From contig NC_091255.1 of NCBI RefSeq assembly GCF_042477335.2, positions 17,400,501 to 17,464,500 on the forward strand: 64,000 nucleotides of DNA, given 5' to 3'. The notes below the pieces were generated by a model that saw only the letters and a list, made by a program, of their open reading frames with translations, ran no database searches and was not told the origin of the DNA. Of the stretch, positions 46,911 to 58,914 are shown one piece after another. This DNA comes from Ovis canadensis (taxonomy: Eukaryota; Chordata; Mammalia; Artiodactyla; Bovidae). The first letter of the stretch is position 1. Every line of letters begins with the position of its first letter. The position numbers were made by a program, and so were the translations under genes.

Positions 46911-47031
46911 ATGGGGTTCTCAAGGCAAGAATACTGAAGTGGTTTGCCAGTCCCTTCTCCAGTGGACCGCATTCTCTCACTGGAGAAGGGAATGGCAAAC
47001 CACTTCAGTATTCTTGCCTTGAGAACCCCAT
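46911..47031. repeat. 53-base near-perfect inverted repeat at the BovB 5' end
   Basis: Left arm 46,911-46,963 and right arm 46,979-47,031 are reverse complements with one mismatch, separated by 15 bases. The left arm continues normally into the BovB 5' region; the right arm is an extra, inverted copy of the first 53 bases. Confidence 0.95.
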
Positions 47032-47289
47032 TTAACCTCCATATGGTTGTATTTTTAATAGTTTTTTTTTTCTGTAGTTGACATCTCATCTTACCACATC
47101 ATGATCAGAAAAGATGCTTGGAATGATTTTAATTTTTTAAATGTACCAAGGCTAGATTTATGGCCCAGGATGTGATCTATCCTGGAAAGGGTTCCACGTA
47201 CACTTGAGAAAAAGGTGAAATTCATTGTTTGGGGGTGAAATATCCTATAGATATCAATTAGGTCTAACTGGTCCATTGCATCATTTATA
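47032..47289 (-). mobile_element. L1 ORF2 endonuclease fragment
   Basis: Antisense L1 fragment encoding QLDLIDIYRIFHPQTMNFTF and RIDHILGHKS, with the region matching 52,580-52,820 of the long L1. Presumably part of another L1 split from its 3' end by the BovB or by deletion. Confidence 0.85.
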
Positions 47290-48160
47290 TATATGTATTA
47301 TGGTAAGATATACATAACATAAATGTTACCATTTTTAGCATACAATTCAGTATCACTAAGCACATTTACAATGTTATATAATTGTCACCACTATTTATTT
47401 TAAGAACTTTTTCATCATCCCAAAGAGAAACTATACCCATTGAATACTAACTCCCTATTCTTTCCTCTCCTCCAGCCCCTGGTAACCTTTATTTTATTTT
47501 CCCTCTTTATGAATCTGTCTATTCTGGTACCTTGTATAAGTTGAATCTTATATACTTGTCCTTTTGTGTCTGGCTTATTTCACTTAGCATAATGTCTTCA
47601 AGGTTCATCCATGCTGTACAATAGCATGTTTTGGTACTTTATACTTTTATATGGCTGAATAATGTTCAATAATATATATATTTTAAAAACAAGCCTTATT
47701 TATTTTTTAAAATTTTAGACTCACCCTATGGCATATGGAACCTTAGTTCTCCAGCCAGAGATTGAACCCACACCCCTGTATTGGAAGGCAGAGTCTTAAT
47801 CACTGGACCTCCAGAGAATTCCTTGTTCAATCATATATTATCAATGATAGCCATATATTTTACATCTTAGTTACCCATTCATCTATGGGCAGACAGTTTG
47901 TTGCCACTTTTGGCTATTGTGAATACTGCTGCTTGAACATTCGTATATAAGTATCTATTTAAGTAGTACCTGTTTTCAAACCTTTTGGAACTATACCTAG
48001 AGGTATAATTGCTGGGTCATATGATAATCCTATGCTTAAGTTTTTGAAGAATCATCCTACTTTTTCCCCAGTGGCTATGTCATTCTACATTCCCATCAGC
48101 AGTTCACAAGGATTCCAGTCTCCCCACCTCCTTCTGCATATGCTTCGATAGCTTTTATTT
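47290..48160 (-). mobile_element. Old L1M-like segment with CHR-2 insertion
   Basis: Antisense decayed L1 ORF2 end: TGTCTGGCTTATTTCACTTAG, ATTGCTGGGTCATATGATAA, TTCTACATTCCCATCAGCAG. It is interrupted by a SINE at 47,690-47,826. Confidence 0.72.
47690..47826 (-). mobile_element. CHR-2-type artiodactyl SINE
   Basis: Antisense: GGAACCTTAGTTCTCCAGCC, ATTGAACCCACACCCCTG, then TTAATCACTGGACCTCCAGAG. Confidence 0.82.
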
Positions 48161-48344
48161 ATTTATTTTTGCCACCCATTTAAATCTGTTTAATACAGGA
48201 AACCTCAAATAAATCATAAGATTAGTAAATCTCAAGGGGTTCACCACTTTCCCCTGATCATTTAGGAGTTAAAATATTTAATTAAATCATTCATTTGGTG
48301 TAGACATATACATAGTAATGGGCTTCCCTGGTAGCTAATATTTT
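48161..48344. other. Short spacer with a Bov-tA start scrap
   Basis: AT-rich DNA; 48,321-48,338 (GGGCTTCCCTGGTAGCTA) looks like only the first bases of a Bov-tA, cut off by the L1 that follows. Confidence 0.5.
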
Positions 48345-48701
48345 TTTAAATAATTTATTTTTAATATAAATTTATTTTAATTGGAGGTTAATTACTTTAC
48401 AATATTGTAGTGGTTTTGCCATACATCGACATGAACTAGCCATGGGTGTACATGTGTTCCCCATCCTGAACCCCCCCTCCCACCTCCCTCCCCATCCCAT
48501 CCCTCTTGGTCATCCCAGTGCACCAGCCCTGAGCACCCTGCCTCATGCATCGAACCTGGACTGGTGATCTGTTTCACATATTACAATATACTTGTTTCAA
48601 TGCTATTCTCTCTAATCATCCCACCCTTGCCTTCTCCCAGAGTCCAAAAGACTGTTCTATACATCTGTGTCTCTTTTGCTGTCTCATATATAGGATTATC
48701 G

Positions 48702-48916
48702 TTCAGTTCAGTTCAGTTCAGTTCAGTCACTCAGTAGTGTCTGACTCTTTGCGACCCCATGAATTGCAGCACGCCAGGCCTCCCTGTCCATCACCAACTC
48801 CTGGAGTTTACTCAAACTCATGTCCATCGAGTCAGTGATGCCATTCAGCCATCTCATCCTCTGTCGTCCCCTTCTCCTCCTGCCCTCAATCCCTCCCAGC
48901 ATCAGGGTCTTTTCTT
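48702..48916 (-). mobile_element. BovB 3' terminal fragment inserted in the L1 3' region
   Basis: Five CAGTT repeats, then antisense BovB 3' end to GCATCAGGGTCTTTTC. L1 sequence is continuous across the insertion (ATAGGATTATCG then TTACCATCTTTC). Confidence 0.9.
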
Positions 48917-50460
48917 ACCATCTTTCTAAAGTCCATATATATACATTAGTATACTGTATTGGTGTTTTCCTTTCTGGTGTACTTCACTCATTATAATAGG
49001 CTCCAGTTTCATCCACCTCGTTAGAACTGATTCAAATGTATTCTTCTTAATGGCTGAGTAAATATTCCGTTGTGTATATATACCACAGCTTCCTTATCCA
49101 TTTGTCTGATGATGGACGTCTAGGTTGCTTCCATGTCCTGGCTATTATAAACAGTGCTGCGATGAATATTGGGGTACACGTGTCTCTTTCAATTCTGGTT
49201 TCCTTGGTGTCTATGCCCACCAGTGGGATTGCTGGGTCATATGGCAGTTCTATTTCAAGTTTTTAAAGGAATCTCCACACTGTTCTCCATAGTGACTGTA
49301 CTAGTTTGCATTCCCACCAACAGTGTAAGAGGGTTCCCTTTTCTCCACACCCTCTTGAGCATTTATTGTTTGTAGACTTTTGGATAGCAGCCATTCTGAC
49401 TGGCGTGATATGGTACCTCATTGTAGTTTTGATTTGCATTTCTCTGATAATGAGTGATGTTGGGCATCTTTTCATGTGTTTGTTAGCCATCTGTATGTCT
49501 TCTTTGGAGAAATGTCTGTTTAGTTCTTTGGCCCATTTTCTGATTGGGTGGTTTATTTTTCTGGAATTGAGCTGCATGCACTGCTTGTATATTTTTGAGA
49601 TTAATTCATTGTCAGAATTAATTTTTGAGATTAATTCATTTGCTATTATTTTGAGATTAATTAATTTGCTATTATTTTCTCCCATTCTGAAGGCTATCTT
49701 TTCACCTTGCTTATAGTCTCCCTTATTGTTCAAATGTTTTTAAGTTTAATTAGGTCCCATTTGTTTATTTTTGCTTTTATTTCCATTCCTCTGGGAGGTA
49801 GGTCATAGAGAATCCTGCTGTGATTTATGTCGGAGAGTGTTTTGCCTATGTTTTCCTCTAGTTTTATAGTTTCTGGTCTTACATTTAGATATTAATCCAT
49901 GTTGAGTTTATTTTTGTGTATGGTGTTAAAAAGTGTTGTAGTTTCATTCTTCTACAAGTGGTTGACCAGTTTTCCTAGCACCACTTGTTAAAGAGATTGT
50001 CTTTTCTCCATTGTATATTCCTTGTCTCCTTTGTCAAAGATAAGGTATCATAGGTGCATGGATTTATCTCTGTGCTTTCTATTTTGTTCCACTGATCTAA
50101 GTTTCTGTCTTTTTGCCAGTACCATACTGTCTTGATGACTGTAGCTTTGTAGTAGAGCCTGGAGTCAGGCAGGTAGATTCCTCTAGTTCCATTCTTCTTC
50201 AAGATTGCTTTGACTATTCGAGGTTTTTGGTAATTACATACAAACTGTGAAATTATTTGTTCTAGTTCTCTGAAAAATACCGTTGGTAGCTTGACAGGGA
50301 TTGCATTGAATCTATAGATCGGTTTGGGTAGTATACTTATTTTCACTATATTGATTCTTCCAATATATTAAGTCATGGTATATTTCTCCATCTATTTGTG
50401 TCCTCTTTGATTTCTTTCGTCAGTGTTTTATAATTTTCTATGTGTAGGTCTTTTTTTCCT

Positions 50461-51034
50461 TTCAGTTCAGTCGCTCAGTCGTGTCCGACTCTTTGCGACC
50501 CCATGAATCGCAGCATGCCAGGCCTCCCTGACCATCATCAACTCCCAGAGTTCACTCAGATTCATGTCCATCGAGTCAGTGATGCCATCCAGCCATCTCA
50601 TCCTCTGTCGTCCCCTTCTCCTCCTGTCCCCAATCCCTCCCAGCATCAGATTCTTTTCCAATGAGTCAGCTCTTCGCATGAGGTGGCCAAAGTACTGGAG
50701 TTTCAGCTTTAGCATCATTTCTTCCAAAGAAATCCCAGGGCTGATCTCCTTCAGAATGGACTGGTTGGATCTCCTTGCAGTCCAAGGGACCCTCAAGAGT
50801 CTTCTCCAACATCGCAGTTCAAAAGCATCAATTCTTCGGCGCTCAGCCTTCTTCACAGTCCAACTCTCACTTCCATACATGATTACTGGAAAAACCATAG
50901 CCTTGACTAGATGGACCTTAGTTGGCAAAGTAATGTCTCTGCTTTTGAATATGCTATCTAGGTTGGTCATAACTTTTCTTCCAAGGAGTAAGCATCTTTT
51001 AATTTCATGGCTGCAGTCACCATCTGCAGTGATT
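50461..51034 (-). mobile_element. BovB 3' fragment inserted in L1 ORF2
   Basis: Antisense BovB end with a 167-codon open tail domain. L1 ORF2 resumes at ATTCCTAAGTATTTTATTC. Little diverged, so young. Confidence 0.93.
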
Positions 51035-53299
51035 TATTCCTAAGTATTTTATTCTTTTCATTGCAATGGTGAATGGAATTGTTTCCTTAATTTCTCTTTC
51101 TGTTCTCTCATTATTAGTGTATAGGAATGCAAGGGATTTCTGTGTGTTAATTATATATCCTGCAACTTCACTGTATTCATTGATTAGCTCTAGTAATTTT
51201 CTGGTGGAGTATTTAGGGTTTTCTATGCAGAGGATCATGTCATCTGCAAACAGTGAGAGTTTTACTTCTTCTTTTCCAATCTGGATTCCTTTTATTTCAT
51301 TTTCTGCTCTGATTGCTATGGCCAAAACTTCCAAAACTATGTTGAATAATAGTGGTGAGAGTGGGCACCCTTGTCTTGTTCCTGACTTTAAGGAAAATGC
51401 TTTCAGTTTTTCACCATTGAAGATAATGTTTGCTGTGGGTTTATCATATATGACTTTTATTATATTGAGGTATGTTCCTTCTATCCTTGCTTTCTGGAGG
51501 GTTTTTATCATAAATAGATGTTGAATTTTGTAAAAGGCTTTCTCTGTATTATTGAGATAATCATATGGTTTTTATCTTTCAATTTGCTAATGTGGTGTAT
51601 TACATTGATTGATTTGTGGATATTGAAGAATCCTTGCATCCCTGGTATAAAGCCCACTTGGTCATGATGTAGGATATTTTTAATATGTTGTTGGATTCTG
51701 TTTGCTAGAATTTTGTTAAGGATTTTTGCACCTATGTTCATCAGTGACATTGGTCTGTAGTTTTCTTTTTTGTGGCATCTTTGTCTGGTTTTTGGTATTA
51801 GGGTGATGGTGGCCTCCTAGAATGAGTTTGGAAGTTTACCTTCTTCTGCAATTTTCTGGAAGAGTTTGAGTAGGATAGGTGTTAGCTCTTCTCTAAATTT
51901 TTGGTAGAATTCAGCTGTGAAGGCGTCTGGTCCTGGGCTTTGTTTGTTGGAAGATTTCTGATTATGGTTTCAATTTCTGTGCTTGTGATGGGTCTGTTAA
52001 GACTTTCTATTTTTTCCTGGTTCAAGTTTGGAAAGTTATATTTTTCTAAGAATTTGTCATTTCTTCCAAGTTGTCCATTTTATTTGCATATTGTTGCTAA
52101 TAGTAGTCTCTTATGATCCTTTGTATTTCTGTGTTGTCTGTTGTGATTTCTCCATTTTCATTTCTAATTTTGTTGATTTGATTCTTCTCCCTTTGTTTCT
52201 TGATGAGTCTGGATAATGGTTTGTCAACTTTATTTATCTTCTCAAAGAACCAGCTTTTAGCTTTGTTGATTTTTACTATGGTCTCTTTTGCATTTATCTG
52301 CCTTAACTTTTAAGATTTCTTTCCTTCTACTAACTCTGGGGTTCTTCATTTCTTCCTTTTCAAGTTGCTTTAGGTGTAGAGTTAGGTTATTTATTTGACT
52401 TTTTTCTTGTTTCTTGAGGTAAGCCTGTATTGCTATGAACCTTCCCCTTTGCACTCCTTTTACAGTGTCCCATAGGTTTTGAGTTGTGTTTTCATTTTCA
52501 TTCATTTCTATGCATATTTTGATTTCTTTTTTTTAATTTCTTCTGTGACTTGTTGGTTATTAAGAAGTGTGTTGCTCAGCCTCCATATGTTGGAATTTTT
52601 AGTAGTTTTTCTCCTGTAATTGACATCTAATCTTACTGCACTGTGGTCAGAAAAGATGCTTGGAACGATTTCAATTTTTTTGAATTTATAAAGCTATATT
52701 TATGGCCCAGGATGTGATCTATCCTGCAAAGGGTTCCATGTACACTTGAGAAAAAGGTGAAATTCATTGTTTTGGGGTGAAATGTCCTATAGATATCAAT
52801 TAGGTCCAACTGGTGCATTGTATTATTTAAAGTTTGTGTTTCCCTATTAATTTCCTGTTTAGTTGATCTATCCATAGATGTGAGTATGGTATTAAAGTCT
52901 CCCACTATTATTGTGTTATTGTTAATTTCCCCTTTCATACTTGATAGCATTTGTCTTACATATTGCAGTGCTCCTATGTTGGGTGCATATATATTTTTAA
53001 TTGTTATATCTTCTTCTTGGATTGATCCTTTGATCATTATGTAATGTCCTTCTTTGGCTCTTTTCACAGACTTTATTTTAAAGTCTATTTTATCAGATAT
53101 GAGTATTGCTACTGCTGCTTTCTTTGGGTCTCCATTTATGTGAAATATCTTTTTCCAGCCCTTCACTTTCATCCATATGTGTCCCTTGTTTTGAGGTGGG
53201 TCTCTTGTAGACAGCATTTATAGGGGTTTTGTTTTTGTATCCATTCAGCCAGTCTTTGTCTTTTTGTTGGGGCATTCAACCCATTTACATTTAAGGTAA

Positions 53300-53945
53300 T
53301 TATATATGTCTCGGGGTGTTTTGCCTTGGGTTATTCCTGTTTGGGACTCTCTGTGTTTCTTGGACTTGGGTGATGATTTCCTTCCCCATTTTAGGGAAGT
53401 TTTCAACTATTATCTTCTCAAGTATTTTCTCAAGGCCTTTCTTTTTGTCTTCTTCTTCTGGGACTCCCATGATTCGAATGTTGGGGCATTTGACATTGTC
53501 CCAGAGGTCTCTGAGGTTGTCCTAGTTTCTTTTAATTATTTTTTCTTCTCTGCTTCATTTATTTCTCCCATTCTATCTTTCACATCTCTTATTCTATCTT
53601 TTGCCTCGGTTATTCTACTGTTGGTTCCCTCCAGAGTGTTTTTGATCTCAGTTATTGCATTATTCATTATTGATTTACTCTTTTTTATTTCTTCTAGGTC
53701 CTTGTTAAACATTTCTTGCATCTTCTCAATCCTTGTCTCCAGTCTATTTATCTGTAACTCCAATTTGTTTTCAAGATTTTAGATCATCTTTACTATCATT
53801 ATTCTGAATTCTTTTTCAGGTAGACTCCTTATCTCCTCCTCTTTTGTATGGTTTGGTGGGCTTTTATCCTGTTCCTTTACCTGCTGAATATTTCTCTGCC
53901 TTTCATCTTGTTTAGATTGCTGCATTTGGGGTAGCCTTTCTGTAT
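53300..53945 (-). pseudogene. L1 ORF1 remnant, N-terminal and middle part
   Basis: Encodes a leucine/charge-rich coiled coil (RLETRIEKMQEMFNKDLEEI, near 53,700-53,750) followed by the start of the RNA-binding part. At about 53,310 it runs directly into ORF2 endonuclease sequence, so the ORF1 C-terminal part and the inter-ORF spacer are deleted. Confidence 0.8.
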
Positions 53946-54469
53946 GCTGATAGTTTGTGGCTCCTCTTTAATGTGGAGGTTCCTCCCTGTGGGTGGGGTT
54001 GGACAAGTGGCTTGTCAAGGTTTTCTGGTTTGGGAAGCTTGCATCAGTGTTCTGGTAGGTGGAGTTGGATCTCCTCTCTCTGGAGTGCAATGAAGTGTCC
54101 AGTAGTGAGTTTTCAGGTGTCTCTGGGTTTGGTGTGACTTTTGGCCACCTGTATTTTAATGCTCAGAGTTATATTCCTGTGTTGTTGGAGAATAATCTTC
54201 ATATATCTTGCTCAGAAACTTGTTGGCTCTTGTGTGGAGCTTGATTTCATTGTAAGTATGGAAGTTTTTTGATGAGCTCTTCTTGATCAATGTTCTCTGG
54301 ATTCAGGAGTTTTCTGTAGTTCTCAAATTTTGTATTTAAGCTTTCTGCCTCTGGCATTCAGTCTTATTTTTACAATAGCCTCAAGACTTCTCCATCCATA
54401 CAGCACTGATGATAAAACATGTAGGTTAATGATGAAAAGCTTCTCCGCAGTGAGGGACACCCTGAGAGG

Positions 54470-54850
54470 TTCACAGAGTTACATGGAGAAGAAAAGAGGG
54501 AGGAGGGAGATAGAGGTGACGAGGAGGAGAAGAGAGGAAATCAAAAGGGGAGAGAGCAAGCTAGCTAGTCATCAGTTCCCTATGTGCTCTCCACAGTCTG
54601 GACCCCTCAGAGAAGAGAAGAGGCAGGAAGGAGACAGAGGTGACCAGGAGGAGAAAAGGGGGAATCAAAAGGAGAGAGACAGATCCAGCCAGTAATCAGT
54701 TCCCTAAGTGTTCTCCACAGCCAGGATCACACAAGGGGATTCACAGAGTTGGGTAGAGAAGAGAAGGGGAAGGGAGGTGATAGAGGTGACCTGGTGGAGA
54801 AAAAGGTGAGTCAAAAGGGGGAGAGAGCAATCAAGCCAGTAATCACACTC
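54470..54850. repeat. Three tandem repeats in the L1 5' untranslated region
   Basis: Three imperfect copies of a purine-rich unit marked by GAGGTGAC (54,513, 54,637, 54,783), spaced about 124 and 146 bases. The long open frame across it follows from composition. Confidence 0.8.
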
Positions 54851-55079
54851 CTAAGTAAAAATGGGTTCTGAACACTAGGTTCTTAAAGGTACAAAATTGA
54901 TAACAAACACCAAAAAGCAAAGACTAAAAATCTAGAGTAGAGGTTAGACTCTCAAAAATACAGTATTAAAAAAATAACAAAAATTATAAATATATATATA
55001 TATGAAATTTAGTTTAAAAACAGGGTATTTTTTGCAAGGTAATAGTAGGTTATAAAAATGAAAATTAAAGGAGTAATAA

Positions 55080-56016
55080 CCACAGACTGGCTCCAAATAT
55101 GAAAAGGAGTATGTCAAGGCTGAATATTGTCACCCTGCTTATTTAACTTCTATGCAGAGTACATCATGAGAAACACTGGGCTGGAGGAAGCACAAGCTGG
55201 AATCAAGATTGTGGGGAGAAATATCAATAACCTCAGATATGCAGATGACACCACCCTTATGGCAGAAAGTGAAGAGGAACTAAAAGGCCTCTTGATGAAA
55301 ATGAAAGAGGAGAGTGAAAAAGTTGGCTTAAATTTCAACATTCAGAAAACGAAGATCATGGCATCTGGTCCCATCACTTCATGGGAAAGAGATGGGGAAA
55401 CAGTGGAAACAGTGTCAGACTTTATTTTTGGGGGCTCCAAAATCACTGCAGATGGTGACTGCAGCCATGAAATTAAGACGCTTACTCCTTGGAAGAAAAG
55501 TTATGACCAACCTAGATAGTATATTCAAAAGCAGAGACGTTACTTTGCCAACAAAGTTCTGTCTAGTCAGGGCTATGGTTCTTCCAGTGGTCATGTATGG
55601 ATGTGAGATTTGGACCATGAAGAAGGCTGAGCACCAAAGAATTGATGCTTTTGAACTGTGGTGTTGGAGAAGACTCTTGAGAGTCTCTTGGACTGCAAGG
55701 AGATCCAACCAGTCCATTCTGAAGTAGATCAGCTCTGGGATTTCTTTGGAAGAAATGATGCTAAAGCTGAAACTCCAGTACTTTGGCCACCTCATGAGAA
55801 GAGTTGACTCATTGGAAAAGACTCTGATGCTGGGAGGGATTGGGGGCAGGAGGAGAAGGGGACGACCTAGGATGAGATGGTTGGATGGCATCACTGACTA
55901 GATGGACATGACTCTGAGTGAACTCTGGGAGTTGGTGATGGACAGAGAGGCCTGGTGTGCTGTGATTCATGGGGTCGCAAAGAGTCGGACACGACTGAGC
56001 GACTGAACTGAACTGG
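55080..56016 (+). mobile_element. BovB 3' third inserted in the L1 5' untranslated region
   Basis: Sense BovB from GACTGGCTCCAAATATG (within RT) through [17 protein letters not shown] to the terminal GAACTGAACTG. Opposite in orientation to its host L1. No clear target duplication seen. Confidence 0.93.
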
Positions 56017-57049
56017 AAGAATTTAAAAATTACAAAATTATAACAGTAAAATGTATCTAGGAATTTCTCTGGAGCTGTTGAGGGCAGTGTGGGGTCAGTT
56101 CAGTTTCAGATAGTCCCTCGTTCCAGCTTCTACTTCTTCTCAAGGTCTATAGGCCCCTTCCAATGTAGTCACTAAAGGGTTTTAATCTGTTGCACCTGTC
56201 ACTTCCAGTGCAATTCCCTCTTGGTTTATTTTGGCTTCCTCTGTTTGCAAGTCTCTTCAGTGTCTAATTTCCACCCTGACACAAGGCGGCAAAGGTGGTC
56301 ACTTATTTAGGCACAATTGTTCAGTTGTCCTGTGGGGAGGGAGAAACACTGCAAAGAAACATCACTGGTGTGTGTGGGGAGTGCTCGCAGTGTCTGGGCC
56401 ACATTGGGTTTGCCCCCAGTCCTGGTGTGCTTTGCCGGTCTACACTGCTCAGGCTCCAGGTTGCTCTGCAGGGGAACTGTCTAAAGTGGGCCCTGGGTTG
56501 CGTGCACTTCCCAGGTCTAAGCTGTTCAGGTTCAGGGTCTCGGATACTCCACAAAGGCACAGACTTGGTTGGAAGTCACAGCTAGGTGTGTAATCTGTGG
56601 GTTCTTTTTTGTTTTTTTTTTTCCCCTCCCAGTTATGTTGCCTTTCAAGATTCCAAAACTCCCCAGAGACCCGCTGGTGAGAGGGTTTCCTGGTGTTTGG
56701 AAACTTCTCCTCTTTCACAACTCCCTCCCCGGGATGGGTCTCCATCCCTAAGTCTTTTGTCTCTCTTTTTATCTTTTATATTTTGCCCTACTTCCTTTTG
56801 AAGAAAATGGTCTGCCTTTCTGGGTGCCTGGTGTCCTCCGCCAGCATTCAGAAGTTGTTCTGTGGAATTTGCTCAGCGTTCAAATGATCTTTAGATGAAT
56901 TTTGGGGGGAGAAAGTGGTCTCCCCATCCTATTCCTCCATCATCTTCTAGAATACAGCCAATTAATTTTTTTTAAGTAAGCTGTCAAACCAATGGTCTTG
57001 ATAATGTGAGAGAGAAACTGTCCATCATACTGACAAGAGCAGTGAAACT

Positions 57050-57215
57050 CAGTCATTCTCAAACTGTGGCCCCAGATAAGTAGCACTAGCATCACATGAA
57101 AAGTTGTTAGAAATGCTAATTCCCTGTAGACCTCAGCCATCCAAGAGCTACTGAATCTTAGGTTTAGCATCCCCTTCAGATGATTCAGGTGCATGCTTAC
57201 AGTCTCTGAAATGGG
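57050..57215 (+). mobile_element. MER5A-type hAT-Charlie DNA transposon
   Basis: CATTCTCAAACTGTGGCCCC, then CATCACATGAAAAGTTGTTAG; counterpart of the three other upstream copies. Confidence 0.75.
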
Positions 57216-58149
57216 TCCTTCCAAAAATCCTGGAAACTTTCAGAGAATCTGATTTTTCTAATCTTGATCTCCTAATCTTATATGTCATGAATCTCTATAA
57301 TTTTCAGTGTCCTTTGTTGACTTTTCTTTTGTTTAGGTTGTGTGTGTGTGTATTTGATTCTTATTTTGTTTTCATTGTTGTTGTTGTTGTTTCCTCAAGG
57401 TAAGCCTCTTAAACGGTGTTTTCGAGAGACTTAGAAACTTTTTTAACAACTCCCATTGTTCCCTCACCCTAGCGGGAATTGTTTCAACTTTGCTTCCTGA
57501 GCTCAGTCCAATAATTTCTCCCTGAGAATATGGACTCTTCCCCAGGGTCATGACTCATGTGTGTCAGTGATGCCAGAGATGAGGAAGCTGTGAGGCCGTA
57601 TGGAGAGAGTCTCCCAGAAAGTGTAAGACATGAACTCTCTTCTCCCATCCAGGCCTGAAGAAAGGTGAGAGCCTGAGGGTTTCCACACCCTCAGATAGGT
57701 CAATGATAGTTAGGTTCTTAGAAACACTTGTTGGAGGGTGGGGAGAATAAACAAGTGACCTAGACTTGATGGTACTAAGTGTAATGTTGGAGAAGAGCTT
57801 TGGGAAGAAATCTGAGGGTGGGTATATGCTATTAAAACAGCTGCTTCAGGTTGCATGTAAAACCCAGTACTTTTAGCAACCAAATATAGACCTGCCCTTA
57901 TAAGACAGGGAACAGAAGATAGGTAAAATCACTTTAAAAATCTCCACATAATTAATTACCTATTTAATACATTAATTGGACAATATTCACTGAGCATAAG
58001 GTGTATCAGAGTTGCTGTTCCAAGTTCTGGGGTTACCAAAATATTGAAATTATGATGTGGTTGGTTGAGGGGAGAAGTTTAAAAAAATGAATGATAATAA
58101 ACCTGTAACAGAGGTTTGTTTTCAATGTTTGTATGTTTATGTTTGTATA

Positions 58150-58361
58150 TGTGTCTGTTATTCACTCAACTGTGTCTGAATCTTTATGATCTCATGGATT
58201 GTAGCCTGCCAAGGTCCTCTGTCCATGAAATTCCCCAGGAAAAATTACTGGAGTGGGTTGTCATTCCCTTCTCCAGGGGATCTTCCTGACCCAGGGATGG
58301 AACTGCGGTTTCCTGCACTGCAGGCAAATTCTTTATCATCTGAGCCACAAGGGAAGCCCCA
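58150..58361 (-). mobile_element. Bov-tA SINE
   Basis: Antisense Bov-tA: GTTATTCACTCAACTGTGTC to CACAAGGGAAGCCCC. Absent from unit A near 19,380. Confidence 0.88.
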
Positions 58362-58914
58362 TTTTTTATGTTTAAGAACATTGAAAAATGAGGAATTTGT
58401 TCTGCATGGGAGAAATAATGAGAAGAGTGATGAAAACGGTGATATTCGCATTGACTTTTTCTATGGTTGAGAAGATGAAGAAAATTGCAGGAAACAAAAA
58501 GGGAAATAAATACACAGCATCTTTAAGACTATTTTCCATTAAAGAGCTAGTGGATCACCAGAGGTGGAGGTACTAATTAGAAAGGCAGATGGAACTTACA
58601 TTTAAAGCCCTGTGTGACATGCTGAATTGTATGCACATGTATATGTTTCTACCCTGACTTGATCCACAAAGTATTATATGTGTCTCCTAAGGGGCTCTGG
58701 TGGAATCACTACAAGAATAGATGTGAGAGGGGAACATGATCAGATTAGCATTCTGAAAGGTCTGGACAGCTGTGTAGAAGGTGTACTGGAATGAAAGATG
58801 AAAGGGAAAATTAAAAAGGGAGTAATCCCTGAGAGATAACGGATTTCAGGAAGTCAGGTGAGAGTGGGTGGAGATTGAGAGGAAGCCAAAGGAATAGGGA
58901 GGGCACTTAGCCCT

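Larger units (their letters stand above)
43704..47031 (-). mobile_element. BovB LINE, nearly complete, with L1 insertion and 5' hairpin
   Basis: Antisense. The 3' end at 43,704 has four CAGTT-type repeats. Reading on the - strand: 5' region to about 46,750; endonuclease with CIGTWNVRSTNQGKLE, ILGISELKWTG and GDWNAKVGSQETPG; linker; reverse transcriptase region from about 45,080 (FIAYAKAFDCVDH near 44,760, [17 protein letters not shown] near 44,470); then the C-terminal tail to 43,727. Several frame breaks make it inactive, but divergence is low. A 184-base L1 3' end is inserted at 46,076-46,259. The 5' end folds back on itself (46,911-47,031). All major domains are represented, which makes it the most complete BovB in the window. 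Confidence 0.93.
48345..56944 (-). mobile_element. Nearly full-length ruminant L1 with nested insertions
   Basis: Antisense L1 reaching its 5' start (on the - strand GATGATGGAGGAATAGGATG, the typical ruminant L1 opening, at 56,924-56,943). Order on the - strand: 5' untranslated region 53,950-56,944; ORF1 N-terminal coiled coil (near 53,540-53,770); ORF2 endonuclease (GDFNTILTSMDR, RIDHILGH; about 52,630-53,300), reverse transcriptase (FADDMIL near 51,240), Cys-rich end (near 49,290-49,400); 3' untranslated region with CCCCCCTCCCACC near 48,470. Frames are broken, and the ORF1 C-terminal part is missing. Three BovB-derived insertions lie within it. Confidence 0.93.
56955..58914. other. Shared upstream flank of the second OR4D1-type gene
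   Basis: Aligns with 18,195-20,400 in unit A. Contains a MER5A-type element (57,050-57,215) and the TTTTAACAACTCCCATTG block at 57,440. No conserved open frame. Confidence 0.7.

Noticed and set aside
46196-47089. 297-codon antisense frame resembling the endonuclease-like domain of ruminant CFDP2
   Set aside because: It is the endonuclease of a BovB LINE: its 3' neighbours continue as BovB reverse transcriptase, its end runs into an inserted L1, and its start lies in a snap-back repeat. No host exon structure is visible.
54330-54695. Arg/Glu-rich 121-codon frame
   Set aside because: Lies on the purine-rich tandem repeats of the L1 5' untranslated region; composition artefact.
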